From: Clostridium sp.
Lineage (GTDB): Bacteria > Bacillota_I > Bacilli_A > RF39 > UBA660
Assembly (NCBI GenBank): GCA_022010095.1
Contig: CP091739.1
Span: forward strand, 1-64,000
Length of the DNA stretch: 64,000 bases
Reading direction: 5' to 3'
The notes under the pieces: model-generated
The model's input: the letters and a program-made list of their open reading frames with translations, nothing else
What the model was told of the DNA's origin: nothing
The model's database searches: none
Made by a program: the position numbers and the translations under genes
Shown: positions 43,200 through 55,083 of the stretch, one piece after another
Layout: the number at the start of each line of letters is the position of its first letter
Position numbering within the stretch: position 1 is the first letter of the stretch

Positions 43200-44175
43200 T
43201 CAAAAAAATTTAACTACATATTCTTCATATGTAATATTTTCAGTAAACACTTTAGTAGCAGTATCTATTCCTACATATCTATAATGCCATGGTTCATATG
43301 CAAAACCTGTTATATTTTCTTTACCTTTTTTATATCTTTCTATAAACCCATATTTATATGAATTGTTTATTAACCACTTATATTCTTCTGTATCTTTAAA
43401 GCTTTCATTAACACTATTTATATCAATTGCAAGACCTAATTGATGTTCAGAATGTCCAGCCTTAGCAGAATATAATAAAGCATGTTCTACACCATTATTT
43501 TTAACTGAGTTTGTAAACAATGTATTTTTGTTTATTATTAGTTCTAAAGCCTGATACAACATTTAATTTTTAATCCATCCTCACGTGCTTTATCAAACAT
43601 ATTTTTTTAAATCATTATATGCTACTTCACGTATTTTTTCACCACGTTTACTATATTCTTTATCAAGAGTAACTAAATCATCTATTTCATAATTATCAGG
43701 TAACTTATTATATTTATTTACAAGAGTTGTTACATCTAAATAATCATGTAATGTATTTATATTAGTATAAAATTCATAATCAAGATTCATATTTACATTA
43801 AGAATAACATTATCATAAGACATATTCTTATTTTTTTATTATGATAACTTACATATCTATCAATATTTTTTTAGGTATAAAAATATAATCCATTTATATA
43901 AGAACTTACATTATCATACTTTTTCCTTTTAAGAAATATTCTTTTTACATCAATATTACTTATTTTTATTTTTCAATAATTTCTATATCTTTTTAAATTA
44001 TATCCTAAATGTAATAAATCTTCTTTATATATATATTCATCACTATCAATTTCTTTTTCCTTTAATATCGCTTTCACTCCCTATAGTATTCATATTTCTA
44101 ATGCATATATATGAACAATATAATATAAAAACCTGTACAGAGTAATAGAATAAAAGCAAAGATAATCTTTTTCAT
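43200..44175 (-). CDS. VanY-type D-alanyl-D-alanine carboxypeptidase
   Basis: M15B zinc peptidase trimming the peptidoglycan peptide. N-terminal anchor (MKKIIFAFILLLCTGF), linker of ~130 residues, catalytic domain: FDKAREDGL, SGHSEHQ-type AGHSEHQLGLAIDIN (SxHxxGxAxD zinc motif), YEEYK-type EEYKWLINNSYKYGFIERY and FAYEPWHYRYVG (catalytic Glu and zinc His). About 310 residues after repair. Frameshifts near 44100-43830 and 43600. No vancomycin-resistance neighbours, so a housekeeping wall enzyme. Confidence 0.85.
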
Positions 44176-44253
44176 AACTACCACATCCTAAAATCATTAT
44201 ACTATATTTAAAAGAGAATTATTATAAAAAGTTTTAAGATTTTACGAATATTT

Positions 44254-44652
44254 TTAATTTAAAAGCACTTTAACTGTAGAGCCTTCTTTAACATGAGAGT
44301 TAACACCTGGACTTGTATCAATAACATATTCTCCGTTACCTACAAATTCTATTTTTAAAACCTTGAAGCAATTTCTTTGCTTCTTTTTTTAGTTTTACCA
44401 ATTACGTCAGGTATCATTACGTATTTTTATATCATCCCATTTATATGATTTAGGAATACCTTCTTTATCTTCTTTTATATCATGAATAGAAATTATATCT
44501 TTAAATACATTTCTAGCAATAGGAGCACTTACAACTCCACCATACTGTGTGACACCTTTAGCATGATCTATTGCTATATACATAACATAATCAGGGTTAT
44601 CATATAAAGATAATCTATTTACAGTTACCTCTCTAGTAAGTCTATTTTTCAT
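44254..44652 (-). pseudogene. duplicated C-terminal tail of the SpoVD-like PBP
   Basis: Reads DNPDYVMYIAIDHAKGVTQ, PIARNVFKDIISIHDIKED, PKSYKWDD, then a PASTA domain from IPDVIGKTKKEA to STVKVLLN. It is colinear with 46079-46424 (same order, about 90 percent or better identical at the protein level by eye), but upstream of DNPDY the sequence departs (MKNRLTREVTVNRLSLY) and the transpeptidase domain is absent. A partial direct repeat flanking the prepilin gene; probably not functional. Confidence 0.75.
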
Positions 44653-44883
44653 ACAAAAAGAATTTTTATATAAATTATCTTCATTTGGAATCTAAATATC
44701 ACTCTAATGATGAATTGAACTTCTTAGAGTAGGATATACACTTAATTCTTTTTTTCTGTTTTTAAATATCTTTTTCCATACTTTCCTCTATAAATAAGAG
44801 TATAATACTATATTTAATTTAGAAAAATTGATCATTAAATTGCACATAACGATGTACAATAAAGAGTTACCAACAAAAAAATA

Positions 44884-44912
44884 TTGACCAGGTGAGGGGT
44901 ATATATTATAAT
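44884..44912 (+). promoter_or_regulatory. promoter of prepilin gene
   Basis: TTGACC and TATAAT with a 17-base spacer, 20 bases upstream of the ATG. Confidence 0.75.
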
Positions 44913-44931
44913 TAAAAAAATAGGTGATAAT

Positions 44932-46054
44932 ATGAAAAAAATTAAAAAAGGGTTTACATTGGTTGAGTTACTTGCTGTAATAGCAATACTTGCAATACTT
45001 GTAATACTTGCGATTCCAAATGTTATAAGTATGGTAGAAAAGTCAAGAAAAAGTCTTGCTGAAACGAGTGCAAAAAGTTTAGTTAGCACAGCTAAAAACT
45101 ATTATATTAAAAGTGAAATGAATGGAAAGAATGCTGAGGAAATTGATTTAACAGATCCAGATTTTGAATATACAGGAGAAAGAGTTACAAAAGGAAAACT
45201 TACAATGAATAAGGATGGAAGTAGTTATGGAAAAATATATATCCGTGGTTATTGTATAAGTATTAAAAGTAATGGTGATGTATCAAGTGAAAAAGTAGAT
45301 GCAGAAAATTGCAATCTATCACCAGAAATGATAACTTTTACTATAAATGGTAATTCTTTTTAAAGTAGAAGAAGGAACAACGTTAGAAAACTTTTTAAAA
45401 AAATCTTGATGAAAAATCAAGGATTGACAGTTATAAAAAGATTCAATTACACAATACTATTTTTGAAGATTATGATGGTGCAATAATAATTGGTGATAAC
45501 AATACAAATAAAAATAATGGACTTAAAGAACAGAAAAAAATAAGTGCTGATGATGCATATACTACATTATATGTTTCAATAACAAAAAAATTTTTTTCAT
45601 GGGATGATATAGCTAGCGACAATTATGTTCCTATTTTTATATCAATATACATATAATAATACAACAAGTGCAACTATGGCTGTAATATGCTCTAAAAATG
45701 ATGTTTTTGCTGATGTAGCAGATGCTGTTTATCCAGTTCAAATGCTATACTTTTTTTAGGCGTTAATTATGAGTATATTGATTTAAATAAAGTTTCAAGT
45801 TATTCAGGTAGAGAAATAGTTAATGATTACATCATCGGATATAAAGCTGGATTAAAAATATCATAAATCAAATAATGACGCTGGCAGTGATTTTCATGTT
45901 TTTGAAGAATTCATGGACAGTCAAGGAAATAAAATTAAGTTATCTGATAAAGTTACAACAAAAAGTTTAGGATTAATTACAGGAAAATATCACATTATAT
46001 CAAAAAGATACATCATTTGAAGATGCAAAGAAAGAAGTTATTAATAATTTTTAG
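44932..46054 (+). CDS. prepilin-like protein with long C-terminal domain
   Basis: Start MKKIKKGFTLVELLAVIAI is a class-III prepilin signal (K-G/F cleavage, Glu5), with hydrophobic helix and polar stalk (EKSRKSLAETSAKSLVSTAKNYY). Then a pilin beta domain with GKLTMNKDGSSYGKIYIRGYCISI and a second domain to about residue 370: EGTTLENFLKNLDEKS, DAYTTLYVSITK, YPVQMLYFLGVNYEYIDL, DYIIGYKAGLK and TSFEDAKKEVINNF. Much longer than a major pilin (about 150), so perhaps a minor or tip pilin. Lies between two copies of the PBP tail. Frameshifts near 45360, 45400, 45590, 45640, 45755. Confidence 0.75.
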
Positions 46055-46078
46055 TAAATAAACTATAAGCTTGTATTT

Positions 46079-47978
46079 TTAATTTAACAAAACTTTAATA
46101 ATACTTCCTTCTTTAACTCTAGAGTTAACACTAGGAGTAGTATCAATTACTTTATCCCCATCACCAACGAATTCGATTTTAAATCCATTAAGAAGCCTAC
46201 GGGCTTCTTTTTTAGTTTTGCCAATCACGTCAGGTATCATTACGTATTTTATATCATCCCATCTATATGATTTAGGAATACCTTCTTTATCTTCTTTTTA
46301 TATCATGAATAGAAATTATATCTTTAAATACATTTCTAGCAATAGGAGCACTTACAACTCCACCATATTGTGTGACACCTTTAGCATGATCTATTGCTAT
46401 ATACATAACATAATCAGGGTTATCAGCAGGCATAAAACCAATAAATGAAAGAACATAGTTTCCTTGCATATAACGTCCATCACTACCGACTTTTTGAGCA
46501 GTACCTGTTTTACCACCAATTCTATAATTTTCAATATAAGCATTTCTACCACTACCATTCGCAACAACACTTTCAAGAGCATACTTTACAACATCACTTG
46601 TTTCTTTAGTGATTATATTTTTCCTTTTTTAATAATTGGACTTTTTTGAATCATCTCCAACACTTGAAACAATATATGGAGTATAAAGAGTACCACCGTT
46701 TACGATTGCACTAACTGCTGTAACTTGTTGTAGTGCTGTAACACTTATTCCTTGACCAAACGCAGTAGTTGCAAGTTCAACTGGACCAACTTTATCAAGA
46801 TTAAATAATATTCCAGTTGCTTCACCATTTAAATCAATACCAGTTTTTTACCAAAACCAAGTTCAGTAATATATTTGAATAACGTTTCTTTTCCAAGTCT
46901 TTGACCTAAATTAACAAACCCAGGGTTACAAGAGTTTTCAACAACCTGTATAAAAGTTTCATCTCCATGACCTTTTCTTTTCCAGCAGTGTAGAGTAGAG
47001 TTCGCTACTTTTATACTTCCACTATCATAGAAGTGTTCTTTAAATATATCAACTTTTCCTTCATTAATGGCTGATGCGAGTGTTACTATTTTAAAAGTAC
47101 TTCCTGGTTCAAAGTTAGACCATATTGCTAAATTTCTATTAATAATTTCACTACTATAATTTTTATAATTTGCTGGGTCAAATGATGGAATACTACTTAT
47201 CGCAAGTATTTCACCAGACTTTGGATTCATAACAATACCAATCGCACCTTCAGCAACATATTTTTTATATGCATTCATTAGTTCATTTTCAAGAGAAAGT
47301 TGAATATCTAAATCAATAGTTAATGTTACATCACTACCAGAAGTAGGGGATACATATGTTTCAGGCAAAGAAAGTCTTTTACCTTTACCATCACTATAAT
47401 ATTTAATATTACCATTTTTACCAGTAAGAGTCTTATCATATTTAAGTTCAATACCACTAAGACCTTGATTATCAATGCCAGTATACCCAATAACATGAGA
47501 TAAAAATATTACCATATTTATAATTTCTCTTACTTTCTTTTTAAAAAGATAAACTCCTTCATAATTATAAGAACTAATTAAGTCTGCTTTCTCATGACTA
47601 ATATTTCTTCCTTCAGGATGTACTCTTTCAATAGAAGTCTTTTTAGTAACATGTTTATACATTTCTTCATAACTAACTTCAAGTATATAAGCTAGTGTCT
47701 TACTTACTTCTTTTTTATTAAGTATTTGATTAGGTACAAGATAAAGACCAACTGTCGTAACATTATCAACTATTACTTTTCCATTTCTATCAAGTATTTT
47801 ACCTCTATCAGCCTGAACAGTTAACTCACGACTCCATAATTCATTAGCGAAATTATTAAGTTTCTTATACTCAATAACCTGTATATAAAAACACTTTAAC
47901 AATAACAAATATAAATATTAATATACATATCAAAAAAACATATATTTAATTCTAGTATTTTTGTTTACTTTGAAACAT
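46079..47978 (-). CDS. SpoVD/FtsI-type penicillin-binding protein with PASTA domain
   Basis: Class B transpeptidase cross-linking peptidoglycan. Start MFQSKQNTRIKYMFFLICI with one membrane helix; dimerisation domain with ADRGKILDRNGKVI; LSGIELKYDKTLTGKNG; catalytic SxxK in FEPGSTFKIV, SxN in VENSCNPGF, KTG in GGKTGTAQ; C-terminal single PASTA domain (MIPDVIGKTKKEARRLL to IIKVLLN). About 625 residues. The PASTA tail with this architecture is that of SpoVD and some FtsI. Ribosome site GGTGAAT. Frameshifts near 46840, 46630, 46300. Confidence 0.9.
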
Positions 47979-48065
47979 AAATTCACCCATAAATTATATT
48001 CATTGAAACTTATATTATTGACAATATTAGATAAAGAATATAAATTATATTTAGGAAGTGATATA

Positions 48066-48338
48066 GTGGCAGCATATATAGATATTGAAAATTCTAAAAC
48101 ACAGAAAGTAGAAACAATATGTGTAAATGTAATAAAATGTGAAGAAGATGAAATAATATTTGATATAACAAATATTAATAGTCATGAACTTAAAATATTA
48201 AAGAATGCTATTAATGAAAAATTAACTTATACTGATATAGAAATGTTTTTTATTGATAAAAGTAATATTCCAAACTTTGGTCCTGACTATGAATATGAAA
48301 TAATAGATAATAAATTAATATTAAAAATATATATATAA
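48066..48338 (+). CDS. hypothetical small protein
   Basis: GTG start at 48066, after AGGAAGTG, and a TTGACA at 48018 gives a plausible promoter; an upstream TTG at 47961 in the same frame would place the start inside the divergent PBP gene and is less likely. 90 residues: VAAYIDIENSKTQKVETICV, CEEDEIIFDITNINSHELK and an end FGPDYEYEIIDNKLILK. Compact alpha/beta look, no family recognised. Followed 18 bases later by another small ORF. Confidence 0.5.
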   Translation: MAAYIDIENSKTQKVETICVNVIKCEEDEIIFDITNINSHELKILKNAINEKLTYTDIEMFFIDKSNIPNFGPDYEYEIIDNKLILKIYI

Positions 48339-48355
48339 GAAGAAAAAAAGAATAT

Positions 48356-48645
48356 ATGGAAGAAAAAGAATGAAGATTGGACTTTAAAAATATGAAGAAG
48401 AATTTAGTAAAATTGCTTATGACTTTCTTATATCAAAAATACAATTATTTACTTATTTATAATAGTAATGGTTTAAAAATACAAATATTATAAAAAAACA
48501 AACCAAAAAGATTCTATATTTATGGATTTATTTTTTTGATAAAAAAACTATAAAATGATTTCTTTATTCAAGAAAAAAAGAAAGAAATAAATTTTTTTCT
48601 AATTTACGTGACTCTCTTGAATATATTAATTCATATTGTGAATAG
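48356..48645 (+). CDS. hypothetical small protein, frameshifted
   Basis: Starts MEEKNEDWTLK, contains EEEFSKIAYDFLISKYNYLLIYNSN and ends FFSNLRDSLEYINSYCE, about 93 residues with five or six homopolymer repairs. No family recognised. Probably co-transcribed with the preceding ORF. A T-rich stretch with an inverted repeat (GTTACTTTTT/AAAAAGTAAC, 48700-48748) follows. Confidence 0.4.
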
Positions 48646-48759
48646 CACCCCCAAAAAAATATTTTTAATTTTACATTTGTTGATATAATAAATCACTTAT
48701 GTTACTTTTTTTAATTGCTTTTTTTCAATATTTTTAATTACAAAAAGTAACAAGTATTA

Positions 48760-48787
48760 ATATAAAAAGAAACTAATTAAAGTTTCT
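48760..48787 (-). terminator. terminator of pilB/gspE-like gene
   Basis: Minus-strand AGAAACT/AGTTTCT with six-base loop followed by T run; it overlaps the stop codon of the gene. Confidence 0.75.
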
Positions 48788-50281
48788 AAAAAAATTAAAG
48801 TATTCTATTTCACCAGGTTTAACTGTATCATGAGGAATTTCTGTATTATGATTTTTCTTCATCTTTTGGTATCAATGATGAGTAATCAATTATCTCATTA
48901 TTATTAGTTTTAACTGGTTCAAGTGATACATAATGATCATCAGGACCAAAATCATCTATTTCTTGTATATCATAATTATTATTTATTTTTATTAATGTTA
49001 TTGGTATTATTGATAGGATTATTTATTTTTTTGATTTTCTATATCTCTAATACCTGTTTCTAAGTTATCATCTTCATAATTAGATAAGTCATTATCAAGG
49101 TCAACAACTTTAAGTATTTCTGAGAATGATGTTTTTCCCTCAACAACTTTAGTAAGTCCATCTTGAAGTAGGGTAATAACATCACTTTTTATAAACTAGT
49201 TTTCTTAACTCATCTTTATGCATATTATTAGTTATTGCATCTCTTATTTCATCATTCATAAGAAGTACTTCAAGTATAGCAATTCTATCAGTGAACCCTT
49301 TAAAACAATGTTCACATCCATTAGGATTTGCATCATACATTTGTTCTATATCTTTATGTATTACTTTTCTAAATACATTTTTTTCATAATCAGTAGTATT
49401 TCTAAGTACTTTACAATGTGGACATAAACGTCTTGCTAATTTTTGAGAAATAATTCCAGTAAGAGCAGAACCAAGTAAGTAACGTTCAACATCCATATCA
49501 GTAAGTCTTTCAATAGTATTTAGTGAGTTGTTGGTATGTATTGTAGATAATACTTTATGTCCTGTTATAGAAGCACGAACAGCAATTCTAGCAGTTTCAT
49601 CATCACGAATTTCTCCGATCATTATAATATCAGGGTCTTGACGCAAGATACTTCTTAAAACGTTAGCAAATGTAAGACCAATCTCACTTTGAGCTTGTAC
49701 TTGGTTAATACCTGCTATATCCATTTCTATTGGATCTTCAACAGTTATAATGTTTACATCTTCAGTATTCATTTTTTGAAGAATAGAGTATACAGTAGTA
49801 GATTTACCACTACCAGTAGCACCAGTAACAAGTATAATACCATTTGGTACATTTATCATTTTATGAATTTTATTTAAACTATCTTGTGAAAAAAACCTAG
49901 TGTATCAAGTCCTTGTAAACTCTTTGAATAATCAAGAACACGAATAACAACTTTTTCACCATTATTAGTTGGAAGAGAAGAAACACGAAGATCAAGCATC
50001 TTATCTCCAATTTTAGTTTTAATCGCACCATCTTGTGGAAGTCTTGTTTCCATAATATTCATTTGTGCCATCATTTTTATACGAGATATTAAGTTTCTTT
50101 TATATTGACCTGGAATTATAGAATAATCTGATAAAAATACCATCAATACGAATACGAATTCTAATAGCATCTTTAGTTGGATCCATATGGATATCGCTGA
50201 CATTTCTTTTTAACAGCATCCATTATGATTTCGTTTGCTATTTCAACAATAGGTATTTTTTTCAAAATCAAATTCCTTCAT
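48773..50281 (-). CDS. type IV pilus/competence assembly ATPase (PilB/GspE/ComGA)
   Basis: Hexameric ATPase that powers pilus extension. Start MKEFDFEKIPIVEIANEIIMDAVKRNVSDIHMDP; DGAIKTKIGDKMLDLRVSSLPTNNGEKVVIR; Walker A GATGSGKSTT; Asp box ITVEDPIE; QAQSEIGLTFANVLRSILRQDPDIIMIGEIRDDETA (Walker B); TGHKVLSTIHTNNS; a Cys-tetrad zinc site CPHC...CEHC. After the core a ~90-residue acidic, Asn-rich tail ends YFNFFRNFN, unusual for the family. About 500 residues. Missing neighbours pilC and pilD. Divergent to a prepilin gene 119 bases away. Confidence 0.9.
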
Positions 50282-50400
50282 ATATCCCTCTCTATTCTAA
50301 ATATCATTATATAATATATAGTTAAATAATTCAATATAATTATTGTCAATAAAGCAAAAAAAATTTGCTATACTTCTATATAGATAATAGAGGTAATAAA

Positions 50401-50824
50401 ATGAATAAAAAAAGGATTTACATTAATAGAACTCATGGTATCAATAGCGATAATGCTTTTACTAGCAACAATACTTATACCAGTAGTAAATACAGTAAGA
50501 AAAAACACATTAAAAAGTCTATATGAAGCTAAAATAGATAGAATATTATCTACAAGTCTTTCATGGGGCCGTGAAAACTTAATAAGAATACCACAATATG
50601 TAAATAATGAATACACAACTCAAAAATCATGTGATAAAGATTGTGGATGTATTCTAGTAAGAGAACTTATTAATCAAGGATATTTAGAAGGAGATTCCGC
50701 TGGCAAAACAGAACTTAAAAATCCAGTTAATAAACAAAGTATGAATTCAATAATGGTATGTGTAAGATATGATAATAACAATCCTAAAACAAGAAAACTA
50801 ATATCATACATAGTGGAGGAATAA
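50401..50824 (+). CDS. minor prepilin-like protein
   Basis: MNKKGFTLIELMVSIAIMLLLATILIPVV is a canonical prepilin signal (one extra A near 50405 breaks the start). Stalk KNTLKSLYEAKIDRIL, then a small globular part with a Cys pattern (CDKDCGCILV) and CVRYDNNN. 140 residues. Directly followed, 2 bases on, by proS, so translated from the same message. Confidence 0.8.
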
Positions 50825-50826
50825 TT

Positions 50827-52545
50827 ATGAGAATGTCTAGTGGTTTCTTTATAACAAGAAAAGAATATCCCAAAGATGAAAATACTATATCAGCAAAATT
50901 ACTAATTAAAAGTGGAATGATATTTAAAAAAATGATAATGGTATATATAGTTATCTTCCTATGGGCCTTAAAAGTAGTAAATAATGTAAAAAGAATTAAT
51001 AAGAGATGAAATGGAATAGGTTAATGCTGAAGAAGTGTTAATGCCTTCTTTAGTTGATTATTCATATTTTGAAAATAGTGGTAGAAATGTAATATTTAAC
51101 GAAGAAATGTTTACATTAAAAGATAGAAATAATAAAGAATATGCATTATGTCCTACACATGAAGAATTATTCGCATATCTAGTTAGAAATAAAATACAAA
51201 GTTATAAAGACTTACATTTTACATTATTTCAAATGAGTAATAAGTTTAGAGATGAAGAACATCCTGAATATGGTCTTATTCGTAAAAAAAGAATTTTTTT
51301 AATGGCAGATGCATATAGTTTTGATGCTGATATGAGTGGACTTGATGTAAGTTATGATAAAATGTATCAAACATTTAAAAATATATTTAAAAGATGTAAT
51401 TTAGATACAATAGTTGTTAAAAGTGATCCTGAATCAATGAAAGGAACATCTAGTGAGGAATTTCAAGTAGTATGTGATTTTGGTGATAACAAAGTAATCA
51501 AATGTACTAAATGTTCTTATAGTTCTAATATAGAAGATGCATCATGTTTAATAAAAGATAAAAAAAGATAAATCATATGATATTAGAATGTTAAGAAAAA
51601 TACACACTCCAGGTATTAAAACAGTAAAAAGAACTAAAAAGAATTCTTTAACGTAGATGATGACAAAATATTAAAATCAATAATAGTAAAAGCAGATTCA
51701 AAAATACATAATGATACTTTTTAAAAAGGTAGTGATGAATTAAATATTTCTAAATTAGAAAGAGTATTAAAAACAAAAAATATAGAAATACCATCAGTAT
51801 ATGAACTAGAAAAAATAGGTACAGAAGTAGGCTTTATAGGACCAATTAAAACAACAATGAAAGTAATTGCTGATGCTGAAGTAAAAAATATGCACAATGT
51901 AATATGTGGTGCCAATATAAAAGATTATCATTATAAGAATGCTAATCCTAAAATAGATTTCACTATTGATAGATATGCTGATTTAAAAAAACATTTAATG
52001 ATAGGTCTTTATGTCCTAAATGTGGTAGTCCTTGTGAAATGATAAATGGTATAGAAGTAGGACATATATTCAAATTAGAAACAAATTATAGTAAGATTTA
52101 TAATCTAAAAATATTTAGATGAAACTAATCAATTTAATTATGTTCACATGGGATCATATGGTATAGGAATAGATAGACTAATCTCAGCAATAGTAGAAAA
52201 AAATCATGATGAAAATGGTATCATATGGCCAACTATAATCGCACCATATAAAGTAGCAATAGTAGTAATAAATATTAATGATAAAGATAGTTATAAATAT
52301 TCAAAAAAATGTTATATGAAAGACTACTTCAAAATGGAATAGATACTATACTTGATGATAGAAAAGAATCAGTAGGAGTTAAATTTAACGATATGGATTT
52401 ACTAGGTATACCAATACGTATAACAGTAGGTAGAAAACTTAGTGATGATTATGTAGAATTTAAACTTAGAAATGAAACAAGTAGTAGAGATGTAAAGACA
52501 GGTGATGTATTAAAAATAATAGACAAAATACTAAATAATAATTAA
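50827..52545 (+). CDS. proS: prolyl-tRNA synthetase, bacterial type
   Basis: Class II synthetase with the inserted editing domain (YbaK-like) between motifs 2 and 3. Markers: [44 protein letters not shown] (motif 2 R), [24 protein letters not shown], editing part ending [54 protein letters not shown] (motif 3) and C-terminal anticodon domain ([23 protein letters not shown]). About 570 residues after repair. Frameshifts near 50930, 51000, 51565, 51640, 52005. A second, different proS starts at 63050. Confidence 0.9.
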
Positions 52546-52559
52546 GAAAGGAAAAGAAT

Positions 52560-54660
52560 ATGAAAAAGAAAATATTACTATTTATATGTATGTTTTTTTA
52601 GGAATTTTTTTAGTGTTAAAGCAATTGTTAAAGATAATTATGCGAATTCAATAAATAAAGCTAATAAATATATAACATCATTTAGTGATTATAAATTATT
52701 TATTAATCAAGATGAAACATTACCTTATATTTATAATATAACTGGATTTACTAAAAAAACAGCCAATTTAAAAAAAGCAGGATTTATTAGTAAATATGAA
52801 TTAGAACTTTCAATGTATAATGATGAAACATATTTATTTTTCTGGTTCTAAATATTGGACGAATACTGAAGTAAGTAATAATGTACATGTAGTAAATGTA
52901 AGAAATAATAATGTAACAGATTTAACTTCTAAAAGAGAATTAGAAGAAATGAAACCAGTACAATATATATTACAAGATACATTAGTTACTGGAAAAAGGA
53001 ACTCATAATGAACCAGTGGATGTTTGTAAAACCTGAATTCAATATTACAATTAGAGCAATTCATGGAAAAAGTAAATGGAAAAAGTTAAAGTTAATGAAA
53101 TAATAGAATCATTTGATAGCGAATATAATATTGAAGCTGATGAATATTATGAATTAAAAAAAGTGTAAATGATATCAAATGTAATAACAAAGTAGATATT
53201 AATTATAATAATGGAAAACTTCAATTAAGTAATATAAGAAGCAATTTAGAATGTGAAGTTACATATAAGAAAAAAAGATTTTTTTAATGTTAACGTCAAA
53301 GTTAATAATGCAACAATTGGTTCTAAAGCAAGTGAATCATATGAAGTAGAAGCATTAACAGATAAAAGTATTGAAATAACACCAACATTAGGATATGGAC
53401 TTGTTAATAGTAATTGTAATTACACATATGATTATAATAATGGTATTCTTACTTTTTAGAGAAATAAAGAAAAAAATATAACATGTGAATTATTTTTTTG
53501 ATATTACAAAAAGAGAATATGAATTTACTGAAGTGGAAGATGAATATGTTGTACCTGCTGATGGAACATACACTATAAATGCTTATGGAGCACAAGGTGG
53601 AGGAGCTAACGGCGGTAAAGGCGGATATATAGAAGCAGAGGTAAAGTTAAATAAGGGTGAAAAACTTATAGTAAAAGTTGGAGGACAAAATGGCTACAAT
53701 GGTGGAGGTGGATATAAAAATTCTACTTATACAAGTGGTGGCGGTGCTTCAACTATTGAACGTAATGGAACAAAAATTATAATTGCTGCTGGTGGTGGTG
53801 CAATGGCAGAAGATAAAACTGCTGGAGGTGTTGGTGGCGCTGGTTCTAGTGCTGGCGGTGCAAATGTTGGTTCAGGTGCTGGACTTGCTGGAACAAATGG
53901 CGGTGGTGGCACAAATAGTATAGACTATAAATATAAATGTAACTGTCAAACTTGTGGAGGAGAGTGTACGGAATATAACCCAACATATAATTGCAATTGT
54001 TCAAAATGTGGTGGAGGATGTGAAGAATACTATCCAACATATGATTGTAATTGTTCAACATGTGGAGGTGGATGTAAATCTTATGCACCAACATATGATT
54101 GTAACTGTCAAACATGTGGAGGACAATGTACAGCGTATAATCCAACTTATAGTTGCAAATGCCAAACATGTACAGGAAATACATGTACAGGATATAGATG
54201 CACAACATATTCATCACAACCGAATGCAAACTGCTATTGTGGTGGTTTAAGTGCTAATTGTTGTGGATGTACATGTAGTAGTTACAATAAATATAGCTGT
54301 AACTGTCAAACATGTGGAGGCGGATGTAAACATATTCTTCAAAATATAGCTGTAACTGTCAAAGATGTGGGGGCGGATGTACATCTTACTATCCAGAATA
54401 TGACTGCAATTGTTCAAGATGCGGAGGAGGATGTAAAAAATATTCTTCAACATATGACTGCAATTGTTCAATATGTGGAGGAGGATGCAAAAAATATTCT
54501 TCAACATATGAATGCAATTGTGAAACATGCACAAAAAATGGAAAACCAGGACAAGGTGGATTAAATAGTACATCAGGTACAATAACAGTATTAAAAAAAT
54601 GTATCTGGAAATAGAAGTGGAAACGGATACATATCAATAGAATTTAAGGAGGCAAATTAA
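52560..54660 (+). CDS. glycine-rich surface protein with tandem Cys-rich repeats
   Basis: Signal peptide (KKILLFICMFLGIFFSVKA), a ~300-residue N-terminal part with beta-sandwich-like units (VNVKVNNATIGSKASESYEVEAL), then a Gly-rich domain of the ALK/LTK type: TYTINAYGAQGGGANGGKGGYIEAEVKL, GEKLIVKVGGQNGYNGGGGY, GGGASTI, IIIAAGGGA. The Gly-rich domain is interrupted by about ten Cys-rich units CNCxxCGGGCxxYxPTYx and resumes with GGLNSTSGTITVLK and ends in GYISIEFKEAN. About 690 residues. Ribosome site AGAAAGGAAA. Probably exported. Frameshifts near 52600, 52840, 53005, 53460 and 54595. Confidence 0.72.
53938..54530 (+). repeat. tandem Cys-rich repeats
   Basis: Coding repeat of about 18 residues, C-N-C-x-x-C-G-G-x-C-x-x-Y-x-P-T-Y. 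Units are regular at 53938-54120 (four copies) and 54298-54500 (four copies), with a degenerate middle (CQTCTGNTCTGYRC and a CCGC segment) and a last broken copy. Four Cys per unit gives some 45 Cys in 200 residues. Confidence 0.85.
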
Positions 54661-54661
54661 A

Positions 54662-55081
54662 ATGAAAAAAAGGATTATTAATCTCACTAATATGTATCTT
54701 ATTAGTGACAGGATGCAATGAAAAAAAACAAATAATGGTGGTGATACAGATAAAAATACACCACCAGTTATAAAAAAACTTACAGAGGAAGAAATTAATT
54801 TAAAAATATGATGAAATGAAATCTAAATTAGTAGAATATGGAAAAATTAATTTATGAAAATGATACTTGGACTAAAGGAAATATTCAAGTAATGACATAT
54901 CATATGAGTTTAAAAAGAAATGAAAAGAAATAAATAAGTATGATATTTCAATGTTTATAAATCCTGAAACTGGAAAAACAATGTGATCTAGATAAAACAA
55001 AAAAATTGAATTTATTGTTAAAAAGTTCAACATCAACTAAAAACAGAATATTCATTTAATCCAGTCGTAGTATGTGAGTAA
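54662..55081 (+). CDS. lipoprotein, paralogue of the next gene
   Basis: Lipobox LLVTGC after MKKGLLISLICI, then TNNGGDTDKNTPPVIKK linker, LTEEEINLKYDEMKSKL, TYHMSLKEMKEINKYDISMF, CDLDKTKIEFIV and NPVVVCE. About 137 residues after repair. The C-terminal half matches the following lipoprotein (NE/DISxF...CDxDxTKIxxxV...NPVxxC), so the two are tandem paralogues. ATG one base after the Cys-rich gene stop. Frameshifts throughout. Confidence 0.6.
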
Positions 55082-55083
55082 AT

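Noticed and set aside
53727-53912. Minus-strand Pro/Ala-rich ORF
   Set aside because: Mirror of the Gly-rich coding region (GGN codons read as NCC); no ribosome site.
53938-54530. CRISPR or minisatellite in the Cys-rich region
   Set aside because: Repeat period is a multiple of three and codon-level changes keep Cys and Gly, so it is coding.
54247-54637. Minus-strand ORFs over the Cys-rich repeats
   Set aside because: They arise from the repeat DNA on the opposite strand; composition (Leu/His/Ile) is an artefact.
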